Of a stretch of DNA of 64,000 nt, positions 17,556-25,801 are shown one piece after another. Below the pieces are notes generated by a model. The model made no database searches and had not been told where the DNA came from. It saw only the letters and a list, made by a program, of their open reading frames with translations. Position numbers and translations under genes: made by a program. This DNA is from Longilinea sp964536805 (GTDB lineage Bacteria > Chloroflexota > Anaerolineae > Anaerolineales > Anaerolineaceae): assembly GCA_964536805.1 (NCBI GenBank), contig CAZHYQ010000007.1, positions 62,001 through 126,000 on the forward strand, given 5' to 3'. Position 1 is the first letter of the stretch, and each line of letters begins with the position of its first letter.

Positions 17556-17627
17556 CTTTTTTAAAATCAACCGAATCTCGCCCTCATCGGGGTGCTCACC
17601 CCCCTGCACCCCCTCGTCGCAATCGTC

Positions 17628-17656
17628 TTGCAATGTGTATAATAATATGGTATGAT
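17628..17656 (+). promoter_or_regulatory. Promoter of greA
   Basis: TTGCAA at 17628-17633 and TATGAT at 17651-17656 with a 17-nt spacer. The predicted start site near 17663 gives a leader of about 150 nt. The stretch 17428-17812 holds only this promoter, the palindrome at 17528 and the leader terminator. Confidence 0.7.
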
Positions 17657-17700
17657 AGCCGCATTAATCACCTGACAAACGAACTTAAGTCGAAGTAAAT

Positions 17701-17724
17701 CGCTCCGCAGGGAGTGGTTTTTTC
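17701..17724 (+). terminator. Short intrinsic terminator in the greA leader
   Basis: CGCTCC (17701-17706) pairs with GGAGTG (17711-17716, one G-U pair) around GCAG, followed after one base by six T. It lies about 40 nt after the predicted start site and 90 nt before greA. Confidence 0.6.
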
Positions 17725-17812
17725 TTTTGGTTTAATCGACAAATCGATCTCTCTTGCGCAGCAGAATCACCGCGCACCCAAACCGCATCTTGATCTTACC
17801 AAGGACGATAAC

Positions 17813-18280
17813 ATGCCCACATCTTTCCTGACCCGCGAAGGCTATCGCAAGCTGCTGGAAGAATTGGAATACCTCCGCACGGAGAAACGCCAGGAAATTG
17901 CCAACCGGCTGCACGAAGCCATGGAAGGCGGCGAACTGATTGAAAATGCAGAATACGAAGCCGCCAAAAACGAGCAGGCTTTTACCGAAGGGCGCATCAA
18001 GGAACTCGAAATTCTGCTGGCGACCGCGCGCGTCATTGACGAAGCCAACGGCAGCGGAGATTCGATTCAGGTTGGCAGTAAAGTGACCATTCAGGAAGAC
18101 GGCGTCAAGGAGAAGGAAGTTTATACCATTGTTGGCGCCGCCGAAACCGATCCGGCTGAAGGGCTCATCTCCAATGAATCGCCGCTGGGCAAGGCGCTGC
18201 TCAACCATAAGGCGGGCGACCGCGTGCAGGTCGACGCGCCGGCGGGCGCCTTTACGATTGTCGTCGTGAAGGTGGAGTAA
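17813..18280 (+). CDS. greA: Transcription elongation factor GreA
   Basis: GreA binds in the secondary channel of RNA polymerase and stimulates cleavage of backtracked RNA. The coiled-coil arm is residues 1-75, with the tip acidic residues in the GELIENAEYEAAKNEQAF stretch. The C-terminal FKBP-like domain has KVTIQEDGVKEKEVYTIVG and ISNESPLGKALLNHKAGD. The start is the ATG at 17813, giving the usual 155 aa with MPTSFLTREGYRKLLEEL. The 33-codon upstream extension of the frame is not needed. A promoter and an early terminator precede it, and a terminator follows. Confidence 0.96.
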   Translation: MPTSFLTREGYRKLLEELEYLRTEKRQEIANRLHEAMEGGELIENAEYEAAKNEQAFTEGRIKELEILLATARVIDEANGSGDSIQVGSKVTIQEDGVKEKEVYTIVGAAETDPAEGLISNESPLGKALLNHKAGDRVQVDAPAGAFTIVVVKVE

Positions 18281-18300
18281 TCAAGGGGTTAGCAATTCCA

Positions 18301-18335
18301 ACCCCGCCTGCAGAAATGAGTGGGCGGGGTTTTTA
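18301..18335 (+). terminator. Terminator of greA
   Basis: ACCCCGCC (18301-18308) pairs with GGCGGGGT (18323-18330), then a T-run. It lies 20 nt after the greA stop and ahead of lysS. Confidence 0.85.
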
Positions 18336-18388
18336 TTACGATTTTCTTCGAAGTTGACCGTTTTGAAATAGAAAGGCGCAATCATCCC

Positions 18389-19900
18389 ATGGAAAGAACC
18401 GAACTTGAACGTATCCGTATTGAAAAAATCGAGCGCCTGCGCGCCGCCGGCATCGAGCCCTACCCCACCCGCGCCAACCCCACCCACACTGTCGCCCAGG
18501 CCGTCCTGGCTTTCGAAGCCTCTGAAGCCGCCGGCAGCACCGATCCGGTGGTGGTGACCGTGGCCGGCCGGCTGCGCTCCTCGCGCCCGATGGGCAAGGT
18601 AACCTTCGCGCACATCGAAGACGGCACCGGCCGCCTGCAACTCTTCATGCGCATCAACGAGATCGGCGAGGAAGCCCTCAAACAATTCGCCGAGTTGTTT
18701 GACCTGGGCGATTTCATCGAAGCCAGCGGCAGCATGATGCGCACCCGCACCGGCGAGATCAGCGTGCACGTCAACGCCGTTCACATGCTGGCCAAGGCCA
18801 TCACGCCGCTGCCCGCCGCCAAGGATGAAGTTGTCGACGGCCAGGTGGTGCGGCATGCCCAGCTCTCCGACCCCGAAACGCGCTACCGCCAGCGTTATGC
18901 CGATCTGGCGGTCAACGCCGAGGTGCGCGAGATCTTCCGCAAACGGGCCGCCATCACGCATGCCCTGCGCGAATTTCTCGATTCGCACGGCTTTCTCGAG
19001 GTCGAGACGCCCGTGCTGCAGCCCATCTACGGTGGCGCCGCGGCCCAACCCTTTGTCACCCACCACAACCAGCTCCACCAGGACCTGTACCTGCGCATTT
19101 CCTTCGAGCTGTACCTCAAACGCCTGCTGGTGGGCATGCTCGACCGCGTCTACGAGATCGGCCGCGATTTCCGCAACGAAGGTGTTTCCTTCAAGCACAA
19201 TCCTGAGTTTACCCAGCTCGAGTTCTACTGGGCCTATGCCGATTACGAGAAGGTGATGGATTTCGTCGAGGAGATGCTGGTCTATGTCTGCGATACTGTG
19301 CTGGGCACGCGCCAGGTTGAATATGACGGCAACCTCATCGATTTCAACCCGCCCTTCAAGCGCCTGCGCATGCGCGACGGCATCCTGGAAAAATCGGGCA
19401 TCGACATCGCTTTGTACCCCAGCACCGAAAGCCTGGCGGCAGCCATGAGCGCCAAGAATATCGCCTTCAAACCGGGCATGCAGCGCGGCAAGCTGGTGGA
19501 TGCGCTCATGAGCGAATTCCTTGAACCTGATTTGATTCAGCCCACCTTCCTTTATGATTACCCGCGCGATATCTCGCCGCTGGCCAAAAACAAACCCGGC
19601 GAACCCGGCACGGTGGAACGTTTCGAGATTTACATCGGCGGCATGGAACTGGGCAACGCCTTCACCGAGTTGAACGATCCGCTCGACCAGGAGCAGCGCT
19701 TTTTGGAAATGGGCCGCACCTTTGAATCGGGCGACGAAGAACGCCACCCGCTGGACGAGGACTACCTGCAGGCCATGTCCTACGGCATGCCCCCCACCGG
19801 CGGTTTCGGCATGGGTATGGAACGCCTGACGATGGTGATGACCAACAAGCCCAACATCCGCGAGGTCATCCTCTTCCCCCATTTACGGGAAGAGAAATAA
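18389..19900 (+). CDS. lysS: Lysyl-tRNA synthetase, class II
   Basis: Charges tRNA(Lys). The anticodon-binding OB fold is at about residues 55-165 (VTVAGRLRSSRPMGKVTFAHIEDGTGRLQLF). Class II motif 1 is near ETPVLQPIYGGAAAQPF, motif 2 is GRDFRNEGVSFKHNPEFTQLE and motif 3 is GGFGMGMERLTMVMTN. It ends NIREVILFPHLREEK. The start at 18389 gives 503 aa and MERTELERIRIEKIERLRAAGIEPYP, and AAAGG lies 12 nt upstream. The longer in-frame start at 18320 lies within the greA terminator and is rejected. A diverged copy of its last 37 codons lies at 22309. Confidence 0.97.
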   Translation: MERTELERIRIEKIERLRAAGIEPYPTRANPTHTVAQAVLAFEASEAAGSTDPVVVTVAGRLRSSRPMGKVTFAHIEDGTGRLQLFMRINEIGEEALKQFAELFDLGDFIEASGSMMRTRTGEISVHVNAVHMLAKAITPLPAAKDEVVDGQVVRHAQLSDPETRYRQRYADLAVNAEVREIFRKRAAITHALREFLDSHGFLEVETPVLQPIYGGAAAQPFVTHHNQLHQDLYLRISFELYLKRLLVGMLDRVYEIGRDFRNEGVSFKHNPEFTQLEFYWAYADYEKVMDFVEEMLVYVCDTVLGTRQVEYDGNLIDFNPPFKRLRMRDGILEKSGIDIALYPSTESLAAAMSAKNIAFKPGMQRGKLVDALMSEFLEPDLIQPTFLYDYPRDISPLAKNKPGEPGTVERFEIYIGGMELGNAFTELNDPLDQEQRFLEMGRTFESGDEERHPLDEDYLQAMSYGMPPTGGFGMGMERLTMVMTNKPNIREVILFPHLREEK

Positions 19901-19923
19901 TCGAATTCTGAACGAAACATCCT

Positions 19924-19951
19924 GGTGCGGTCGATTTGACCGCACCTTTTT
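19924..19951 (+). terminator. Terminator of lysS
   Basis: GGTGCGGTC (19924-19932) pairs with GACCGCACC (19938-19946) around GATTT, then five T. Confidence 0.9.
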
Positions 19952-19965
19952 CGTTAATTACCGGG

Positions 19966-19993
19966 TTGGCTTGCACGATGGTCTGTGTATAAT
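19966..19993 (+). promoter_or_regulatory. Promoter of the flavodoxin gene
   Basis: TTGGCT at 19966-19971 and TATAAT at 19988-19993, spacer 16 nt, about 90 nt before the flavodoxin ATG. Confidence 0.5.
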
Positions 19994-20084
19994 CATACTG
20001 GTTACGCTGACGCGATCGTTTTCACTGCTTTGAATCTTTCCCAATTTTTCCTCCGGCCGTGAAACGCCGATAAAGGAGACCGCC

Positions 20085-20591
20085 ATGCCGACAAAAATCC
20101 TGATGGGCTTTGCCACCCGCTACGGTTCCACCCAGGAGGTCGCCGAAACGATTGCGTCCGACCTGCGCAGCCATGGCTTTGAAGTGGACGTGATGCCGGC
20201 CAGGACCGTGCATGCGCTGGATGGCTACCAGGCGGTTGTGCTCGGCGCCCCGCTTTTTATATTTCACTGGCACAAAGATGTGCTGAGCCTGCTCAACCGC
20301 AGCCGGAAGGTCCTTGAAAAATTGCCGGTGGCCGTATTTGCGCTGGGACCCTTCCACAACAAGGAAGAGGAATTGAAAAGCGCGCGCGAGCAGTTGGACA
20401 AAGAACTGGCAAAGCTGCCCTGGCTCAGACCGCTGGCCGTGGAAACCTTCGTCGGCAAGTTTGACCCGGATAAACTTGGTTTTCCCTTCAACCTGATTGG
20501 CCCGATGAAACAAATGCCGCCCAGCGACGAGCGCGACTGGCCTGCCATCCATGCCTGGGCCAACCGACTGGCGGGGATGCTGCAGCAGTAG
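20085..20591 (+). CDS. Flavodoxin-domain protein (HemG-like)
   Basis: The N-terminal FMN phosphate loop is GFATRYGSTQEVAETIASDLRSHGF (T-x-Y-G-S-T). The second FMN loop is near VVLGAPLFIFHWHKDV. The 168-aa length and the C-terminal part with W-x-x-I-x-x-W-A resemble flavodoxin-type protoporphyrinogen IX dehydrogenases (HemG), but no haem gene is nearby and a general electron carrier is as likely. The ATG follows AAAGGAGACCGCC. One base separates its stop from the next gene's ATG, so the two form an operon. Confidence 0.85.
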   Translation: MPTKILMGFATRYGSTQEVAETIASDLRSHGFEVDVMPARTVHALDGYQAVVLGAPLFIFHWHKDVLSLLNRSRKVLEKLPVAVFALGPFHNKEEELKSAREQLDKELAKLPWLRPLAVETFVGKFDPDKLGFPFNLIGPMKQMPPSDERDWPAIHAWANRLAGMLQQ

Positions 20592-20592
20592 C

Positions 20593-21690
20593 ATGACCCA
20601 ATTCGACATCGCCGCGTTGCGGCTGCAAAACCAGTGCATCCAGGATTCCCCCTTCGCACGCCCCGAGGACGCGGTGCATTGGATGGGCGCGCTGCAGGCG
20701 CAGGACTACAGCCACGGCCTGTGGGCGGTTGGATTGCGCACCCGCGCTGCCACCCTGGCTGGCGTGGAAAGCGCCATCGCAGCCGGAAGACTGCTGCGCA
20801 CCTGGCCAATGCGCGGCACGCTGCACTTCGTCGCTGCACAGGATGCCCGATGGATGCTGGGCCTCTCGGGCGCGCGCACCCTGGCCGCCGCGCGCGGGAG
20901 AAATGCGCAGCTTGGTTTGGACGAAGCGATTTTTACCCGCAGCCAACACCTGTTAAGTGCTGCGCTGCAGGGCGGCAAACGCCTGACCCGCGCGCAGATG
21001 ATGCAGGTGCTGGAACAGGGCGGCGTTTCAACGGCCGGCCAGCGCGGCATTCACATCCTGGGGCAGGCCGCCTTGAGCAGCCTGATTTGCTTCGGCCCCA
21101 AGGAGGGCAAGCAGCAGACTTTCGTCCTGCTGGACGAATTTGTGCCCCACGGCCGGACTTTGCCGCGCGACGAGGCGCTGGCTGAACTGGCCGGGCGCTA
21201 CTTTGCCAGCCACGGGCCGGCCACCCTGCGTGATTTTGCCTGGTGGTCTGGCCTCACCCTGACGGATGCCCGCGCCGGGCTGGCGGCCGCGGTCGGATTA
21301 TCATCCGTCACAATCGATTCAAGCGAATACTGGCTTGCGGCGGATGCGCTCGACCGTGCCAGCCCCAATTACAGCGGCGTGCACTTGCTGCCCGGCTATG
21401 ACGAGTATTTCATCGCTTACGCCGACCGCAGCGCGGTAATCCGTGCCGAACACATGGCCAAGGTCTCCCCGGGCGCCAACGGGCTTTTTTACCCGATGCT
21501 GGTGGTCGACGGCCAGATCAGCGGTGTGTGGCAGCGCGCCCTCAAAAAAGGCAATCTGGCTATTGAGCTGCGGCCGTTCATGCCGTTAAACGTCTCTTCA
21601 GAGCAAATTACGATCGCGGCCATGCGCTACAGCCGTTTTCTGGAACTGCCGTTGGAGGCAGTGACGATTGCGGATGGACCGACAGCTTAA
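20593..21690 (+). CDS. Winged-helix DNA-binding protein of the AlkZ/YcaQ (HTH_42) family
   Basis: HTH_42 proteins include the DNA glycosylases AlkZ and YcaQ, which remove alkylated or crosslinked bases. The catalytic Q-x-Q element is visible in MGALQAQDYSHGLWAVGLR (about residues 33-51). The following LLRTWPMRGTLHFV is the family signature. A late segment (LLPGYDEYFIAYADRS, GLFYPMLVVDGQISGVWQ) is typical of the C-terminal domain. The start at 20593, one base after the flavodoxin stop, is preferred to an in-frame ATG at 20551 that overlaps it. Whether it repairs crosslinks or only binds DNA is not shown. Confidence 0.85.
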   Translation: MTQFDIAALRLQNQCIQDSPFARPEDAVHWMGALQAQDYSHGLWAVGLRTRAATLAGVESAIAAGRLLRTWPMRGTLHFVAAQDARWMLGLSGARTLAAARGRNAQLGLDEAIFTRSQHLLSAALQGGKRLTRAQMMQVLEQGGVSTAGQRGIHILGQAALSSLICFGPKEGKQQTFVLLDEFVPHGRTLPRDEALAELAGRYFASHGPATLRDFAWWSGLTLTDARAGLAAAVGLSSVTIDSSEYWLAADALDRASPNYSGVHLLPGYDEYFIAYADRSAVIRAEHMAKVSPGANGLFYPMLVVDGQISGVWQRALKKGNLAIELRPFMPLNVSSEQITIAAMRYSRFLELPLEAVTIADGPTA

Positions 21691-21775
21691 AATTATTGGA
21701 AAATACTTGACAAAAAAGATAACTATTTTATACTGATAAGAACATTCGTTCGATTCTTCCACAAGGAATAAACCC

Positions 21776-22270
21776 ATGACCACCTTGCCCATTTCCACAC
21801 TGACGAAAGCACTCAGCGAGCTGCTGACCGAAGCCTATGATGGTCCGCCCGACCCGCGCAGCACCTGGTTCATCGACAATGAGCCGGACAGCGGCATTCT
21901 GGGCACGCTCAAAAATGTCAGCGCGGCGGAAGCCTCGCGTTCGGTCGACGGTAGCGGCCAACCCGGCTCCACCATCGCCGCCAACGTCGAACATCTGCGC
22001 TGGTCGCTGGCCAACGCCAACAGCGCGCTGCGCGGCCAGGATTATCAGGCCAACTGGAAGGAAAGCTGGGCGCTGCAGGGCGCCGATAAAACCCAATGGG
22101 CGGCGCTGCTGGTTGCGCTGCGCAGCGAATACGAAACCCTGCGCGATGCCGTCCAGAAACAGGATGACCTGCCGGAGGAATACCTGCTGGGCGTGATGGC
22201 GCTGGTGCCGCATGCCGCCTTCCATTTGGGCATCCTGCGCCAGATGATCGAGCGCGTCCGCCAGGGTTGA
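21776..22270 (+). CDS. DinB-like four-helix protein
   Basis: The layout is that of DinB/YfiT-like metal-binding bundles. GSTIAANVEHLRWSLANANS holds one histidine in helix 2, and LVPHAAFHLGILRQMIERV has the paired histidines of the last helix. Those three positions usually bind a divalent metal and act in bacillithiol or mycothiol S-transfer or unknown reactions. It has 164 aa and no signal. AAGGAATAAACCC precedes the ATG. It is the last GC-rich gene before the AT-rich island. Confidence 0.7.
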   Translation: MTTLPISTLTKALSELLTEAYDGPPDPRSTWFIDNEPDSGILGTLKNVSAAEASRSVDGSGQPGSTIAANVEHLRWSLANANSALRGQDYQANWKESWALQGADKTQWAALLVALRSEYETLRDAVQKQDDLPEEYLLGVMALVPHAAFHLGILRQMIERVRQG

Positions 22271-22308
22271 AAAGCCGGAAATGTTGGACAAACCGTCTGT
22301 TCCATATA

Positions 22309-22419
22309 ACGCCTCCTGTCGGCGGTTTTGGAATGGGAGTGGAACGCTTGATGATGGCGCGTGCAAGCAAGCTCAATATCTGCGAAATCATCTTCTTTTT
22401 GCATTTACGCAAAGAAAAA
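22309..22419 (+). pseudogene. Remnant of the 3' end of a lysS-like gene
   Basis: These 37 codons read TPPVGGFGMGVERLMMARAS, then KLNICEIIFFLHLRKEK. They line up without gaps with the last 37 codons of lysS (motif 3 to the C-terminus), with about 22 identical residues. The corresponding stop is lost, and upstream sequence does not match lysS. Substitutions such as N-I-R to N-I-C suggest free decay, or descent from a foreign lysS. It sits at the left edge of the AT-rich island. Confidence 0.75.
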
Positions 22420-22429
22420 TCAGCAAATT

Positions 22430-22823
22430 TTGATTTTTGCAGTCAGGTAGACCCGCACCCACCAAAATCACACGCTATCGACCTAGAAACAAGCCGGAAA
22501 AGGTAATAAAATAATTTTACTATCCATCGTCGTGCCAAATTTTCAAAATTATGGAGACTCTATTTCAATGGCAGGCGAAATGAACCTACTTTTTTTAACA
22601 TTTCCTTTGCTGTCGCGCCTCTCCCAATCACCAAAGTTGCTTCAATGATAATTTCTAAGCACATTAGTCATTAAGAACAATTCAATAATTTCCTCTACCT
22701 TCTTAATGATTCTTCCAAATTATGATGAAATTGGCCCTTGAAAGCTTGTCTTTTATAATTACACTATAAATAAGTTCCTTTATTCACAAAATAAATTTCT
22801 TATGGATTCAAAGGAAGCATGGT
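22430..22823. other. AT-rich noncoding stretch with a likely promoter
   Basis: 394 bases without a credible gene. The only signal is TTGGCC at 22731-22736 and TATAAT at 22754-22759 with a 17-nt spacer, which would drive the broken gene at 22824. I saw no tRNA, inverted repeat or transposase trace. Confidence 0.5.
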
Positions 22824-23521
22824 ATGCGGTTTAAAGTTAAGTTAGTACTTCTTTCTTCATTCCTTTTAGTAATTTTTCTAGTGACAGACGCGTCGGCAAA
22901 TTGGTATTCTGGGGTACATTACGCTAATGTTTATGGTGTCTGGGCGCATATCACAACTCCTGCAACCCCAATACCTCTCTATGACGAACCAGAAGGAGCA
23001 TTTAGTGGAGAATCCAATTGGGTATCTCTAGCAGCCCCTAATTGGATTCAAACCGGTTGGGACTATCACTATGATTCTAATGGTGTCCTAAGTGGACCTT
23101 ATCAATATATCGAAACATGTATTAATAATTGCTATGGTCCGCCGGCCAGGTATTATCAAGAATTCAATGTACAAAATTGGGGCACTGAAGTAAGCTATGA
23201 AATTGATTTTACTCCAGGTAGTGGCGATCTGTAGTGCGCTTATATAGATGCAGTCCAGAAAAAATGTCAGGCAATAGTCACACCACCGGCTTATGGAGAA
23301 GTCGACTCAGAAATTCAAGTTAATAGTCGGAACGAAGTAGACACATATTTCAACAACGTTTATTACAAAGGATCAGATTATGTATGGCGTGTATTTGATC
23401 AGAATGAAATTCTCCCACAACCAAATTTTCCATACGCAAGACAAATTTTTCAAACATGGAATTTTCGCACATTTCGGTTTATGACAGTATTTCTCCCAAT
23501 AATTACGAGATAACAATATAA
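22824..23521 (+). pseudogene. Secreted-protein gene broken by an amber codon and a frameshift
   Basis: The ATG follows AAAGGAAGC and opens a signal peptide cut near ASAN. After 136 codons a TAG at 23232-23234 interrupts the frame. The same frame then runs on with protein-like sequence (CAYIDAVQKKCQAIV, YYKGSDYVWRVFDQNEILPQ). TGG to TAG is a single transition, giving LWCAYIDA if restored. Near 23446-23450 (five T) the frame loses sense; adding one T continues as FSNMEFSHISVYDSISPNNY and stops at 23519-23521, just before the ribosome-binding site of the next gene. An intact product would be about 232 aa. Two lesions indicate decay, or sequencing error at both sites. The family is not recognised. 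Confidence 0.7.
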
Positions 23522-23537
23522 GAAAAGGGAGTGTGAA

Positions 23538-24443
23538 ATGAAACCAAGAATCAAAAACAAGTTAGCTATGTTCATCATCATTTTATTCCTAAGTATCACA
23601 GCGTCTGCTTTTTTGGTATTGCGTGTAAATGCGCAAAACCAGACTATCGATGATCTTGGTATTCGACTTAAAGAAAAAGGAATACCAATCGATTCACTGA
23701 TCGTAGCCAAACGAATCCCATTTGAAATTAAAATTTCTATCAAAAGCAAAAGCGACAACATGAATTTGCAGCCTGAAGATTTATACTATGCACAAATAGT
23801 CAGAAAAGCGGCTACGCTTTTTTTTCGACATGGACAGAAGATCAATCGATATGAACTCGCGATTGTTAATACAAACGGAGTAACTATTAGTTGGGAATCG
23901 AACAGTATCTTCCCAGATGAGCTATCACAGCAAAGTCCTTTCAATACCCCTTCAACACTGAATGATGATGAAACCACTGACCTTCTTCAAAACAAGTTAA
24001 AATTTAATGGCTTATCTCTGAACGAAATCAATGTTGCTTCAGATCAAAGTTCGGGAGATGGGGGACAGGAATTAATTCTTCGTATGACAACGCCCGATGT
24101 AAATACAGCAAATGAAGATTTGATCCCATTCTTGCGTTCATTGCATAATTTTCTCGATGAAATTAATTCGCAGTATGGAACGCGAATAAATATATGCTGG
24201 GTTATCGTTTACGATAAAGATAATAACCAAATCTTAAATTATGTGTGGGACGTCGAAACAAGGGAGGAGACATCCATCCAGGCACCAGGTTTGGATGCAT
24301 GGTATCCTGTTCCCGCACCGATAACAACTGTTACACCAACCGGCACTCCGAACCCAACATCAGAACAAACCGGGTCATTCAGTAGTGGAGGACAATCCTA
24401 TCCACCACCAGGCCCAACGCAGACGGTTCTACCATATCCTTAA
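23538..24443 (+). CDS. Exported protein with Pro-rich C-terminal tail
   Basis: The N-terminus (KNKLAMFIIILFLSITASAFLVLRVNA) is a signal peptide or anchor. Residues about 35-245 form a mixed alpha/beta region with GTRINICWVIVYDKDNNQILNYVWDV near its end. From about 250 the chain is low-complexity, rich in Pro, Thr, Gly and Ser, and closes with TQTVLPYP. The 393-aa protein at 353 has a similar tail. AAAAGGGAGTGTGAA precedes the ATG. It follows the broken secreted gene by 16 nt, the same order as in the first island. Composition is AT-rich. Function unknown. Confidence 0.7.
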   Translation: MKPRIKNKLAMFIIILFLSITASAFLVLRVNAQNQTIDDLGIRLKEKGIPIDSLIVAKRIPFEIKISIKSKSDNMNLQPEDLYYAQIVRKAATLFFRHGQKINRYELAIVNTNGVTISWESNSIFPDELSQQSPFNTPSTLNDDETTDLLQNKLKFNGLSLNEINVASDQSSGDGGQELILRMTTPDVNTANEDLIPFLRSLHNFLDEINSQYGTRINICWVIVYDKDNNQILNYVWDVETREETSIQAPGLDAWYPVPAPITTVTPTGTPNPTSEQTGSFSSGGQSYPPPGPTQTVLPYP

Positions 24444-24480
24444 GCATCGAACCCATGCCTTTTTCACCAAAACGACCCAG

Positions 24481-25224
24481 TTAATTGCCGCTCAGCACAG
24501 ACTGGCGCTCGCTGACCCTTTCGAGCCAGTCCTCGTCGGTCAAATTCAATCGCAGCGGGGTCAGCGATACCAGGTCAAGGTCCGCCGCCCAGCGGTCGCT
24601 GTCAATTTCCGGCTCGGTCAGCGGCACTGCCGTCAACCAGAAATGTTTGCGTCCCATCGGGTCCTGGCCCTCCACCACCTTGCCGTTGTAAGCGCGAACC
24701 GACTGGTGCGTCCAGCGAATGCCACGCGGATCGTTGGGCAGGTTGACGTTCACCAGGTTGGGCGCATTTTCCTGCGTTAACATGCGCAGCACCTCGGTCA
24801 GGTAAGGCCTTTGCTTTTCGTAGGTGGGTTCGCCGCCGTTGAGCGCCTGGCTGAAGGCGATGGCCCGTACGCCCAGCAGCACCGCTTGTTTGGCAGCCGC
24901 CACCGTGCCCGAATGCCAGATGTCATTACCCAGGTTGAGGCCAATGTTGATGCCCGAAAGCACCAGGTCGGCGCCGCCCAGGTGGTACAGACCCATCGCC
25001 ACGCAGTCAGCGGGCGTGCCGTTCACCCGGTAGGCCTCAAAGCCGGTGATCAGTTTGACCTTGTGCACCTGCAGCGGGCGCATGATGGTGATGGCATGCC
25101 CGACCGCGGATTGCTCGTAATCGGGGGCGAAGATGACTACTTCGCCAAACTGTGCGGCCGCTTCGGCCAGGGCTCGCAGCCCGGGGCTAAAGATGCCGTC
25201 ATCGTTGCTTATCAAAATTCGCAT
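24481..25224 (-). CDS. surE: 5'/3'-nucleotidase SurE
   Basis: SurE dephosphorylates nucleoside monophosphates. The metal site is the N-terminal ISNDDG, followed by FAPDYEQSAVGHAIT (Ser and Asn ligands) and NGTPADCVAMG. SGINIGLNLGNDIWHSGTVAAA is the family signature. The 247-aa length is usual. AAGAGGAAA precedes the ATG. It marks the return to GC-rich sequence, 37 nt after the convergent end of the AT-rich island. Confidence 0.96.
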   Translation of the reverse strand: MRILISNDDGIFSPGLRALAEAAAQFGEVVIFAPDYEQSAVGHAITIMRPLQVHKVKLITGFEAYRVNGTPADCVAMGLYHLGGADLVLSGINIGLNLGNDIWHSGTVAAAKQAVLLGVRAIAFSQALNGGEPTYEKQRPYLTEVLRMLTQENAPNLVNVNLPNDPRGIRWTHQSVRAYNGKVVEGQDPMGRKHFWLTAVPLTEPEIDSDRWAADLDLVSLTPLRLNLTDEDWLERVSERQSVLSGN

Positions 25225-25251
25225 TATTTTCCTCTTTTGATCGCCACCCGG

Positions 25252-25536
25252 TCAGTTCACCGGGTAGCCGTAATTTTGTATGAAATTCTCAACTTCCGGC
25301 GCTGCCGGAACCATGAAATGGCGAACCAGATCCGATCCGGTACGGCGCAGAACGAACAGGTAAAACCCCGCGTCGAGGCGCAGCGCTGATGTTTTTCGGG
25401 TGATGCTTTCCACCCGCCAGCCCAGGTCAACGGCCGAGAGCAGCCCGCGGTAGGCCGCGGGGATGCCCTGACCCGGGTGCGCCGGTTGTTGGAGGTCATC
25501 CCATGGAGTGTTAAATGATGTCATTTCATCAAGCAT
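25252..25536 (-). CDS. Hypothetical 94-aa protein
   Basis: The ATG at 25536 has AAAGGAG 11 nt before it and is preferred to an upstream in-frame start at 25605. The product has a short polar N-terminus, then GWRVESITRKTSALRLDAGFYLFVLRRTGSDLVRHFMVPAAPEVENFIQNYGYPVN, here described as two strand pairs followed by a helix. No membrane segment or signal. It is 27 nt upstream of surE on the same strand and may share its transcript. I do not recognise the family. Confidence 0.6.
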   Translation of the reverse strand: MLDEMTSFNTPWDDLQQPAHPGQGIPAAYRGLLSAVDLGWRVESITRKTSALRLDAGFYLFVLRRTGSDLVRHFMVPAAPEVENFIQNYGYPVN

Positions 25537-25701
25537 CGCTGGTCTTGCTCCTTTGATACAGCATACAACGGCCAGTTGAAGGCTTGAATAACGGCGGTTT
25601 AACATCGTGTAAAGGTTATTTCCGGCGCACCGCTCGGGGTCTTCGCCGTAAGGGTTTCCATTCCTCTCCGCTGCTGCCCGGGAGGATCATTAAGCTGATC
25701 T

Positions 25702-25758
25702 GATTAACGAATTGTTAAGATTGCAGTTTGTTTGTTAACCTGTTGTTAAGAGTATAAT
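25702..25758 (+). promoter_or_regulatory. Pho-box-like direct repeats and -10 upstream of DUF47-pit
   Basis: TTAAC/TTAAG units begin at 25704, 25715, 25735 and 25746, spaced 11, 20 and 11 nt. The inner ones are extended to TGTTAA. TATAAT lies at 25753-25758. An 11-nt phase is that of PhoB/PhoP-type direct repeats, and the genes downstream concern phosphate. Confidence 0.55.
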
Positions 25759-25801
25759 TCTCCCGCATTCCATTATTTCGATCGAATGGTCGGAGGGACC
25801 C

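Noticed and set aside
17714..17812. N-terminal extension of GreA
   Set aside because: The 33 extra codons lie in the leader, lack a ribosome-binding site and do not match the family start.
22824..23521. Pyrrolysine or programmed amber readthrough at 23232
   Set aside because: A second, unrelated lesion in the same gene and a simple TGG to TAG change make decay or sequencing error the simpler reading. No pyl gene is seen.
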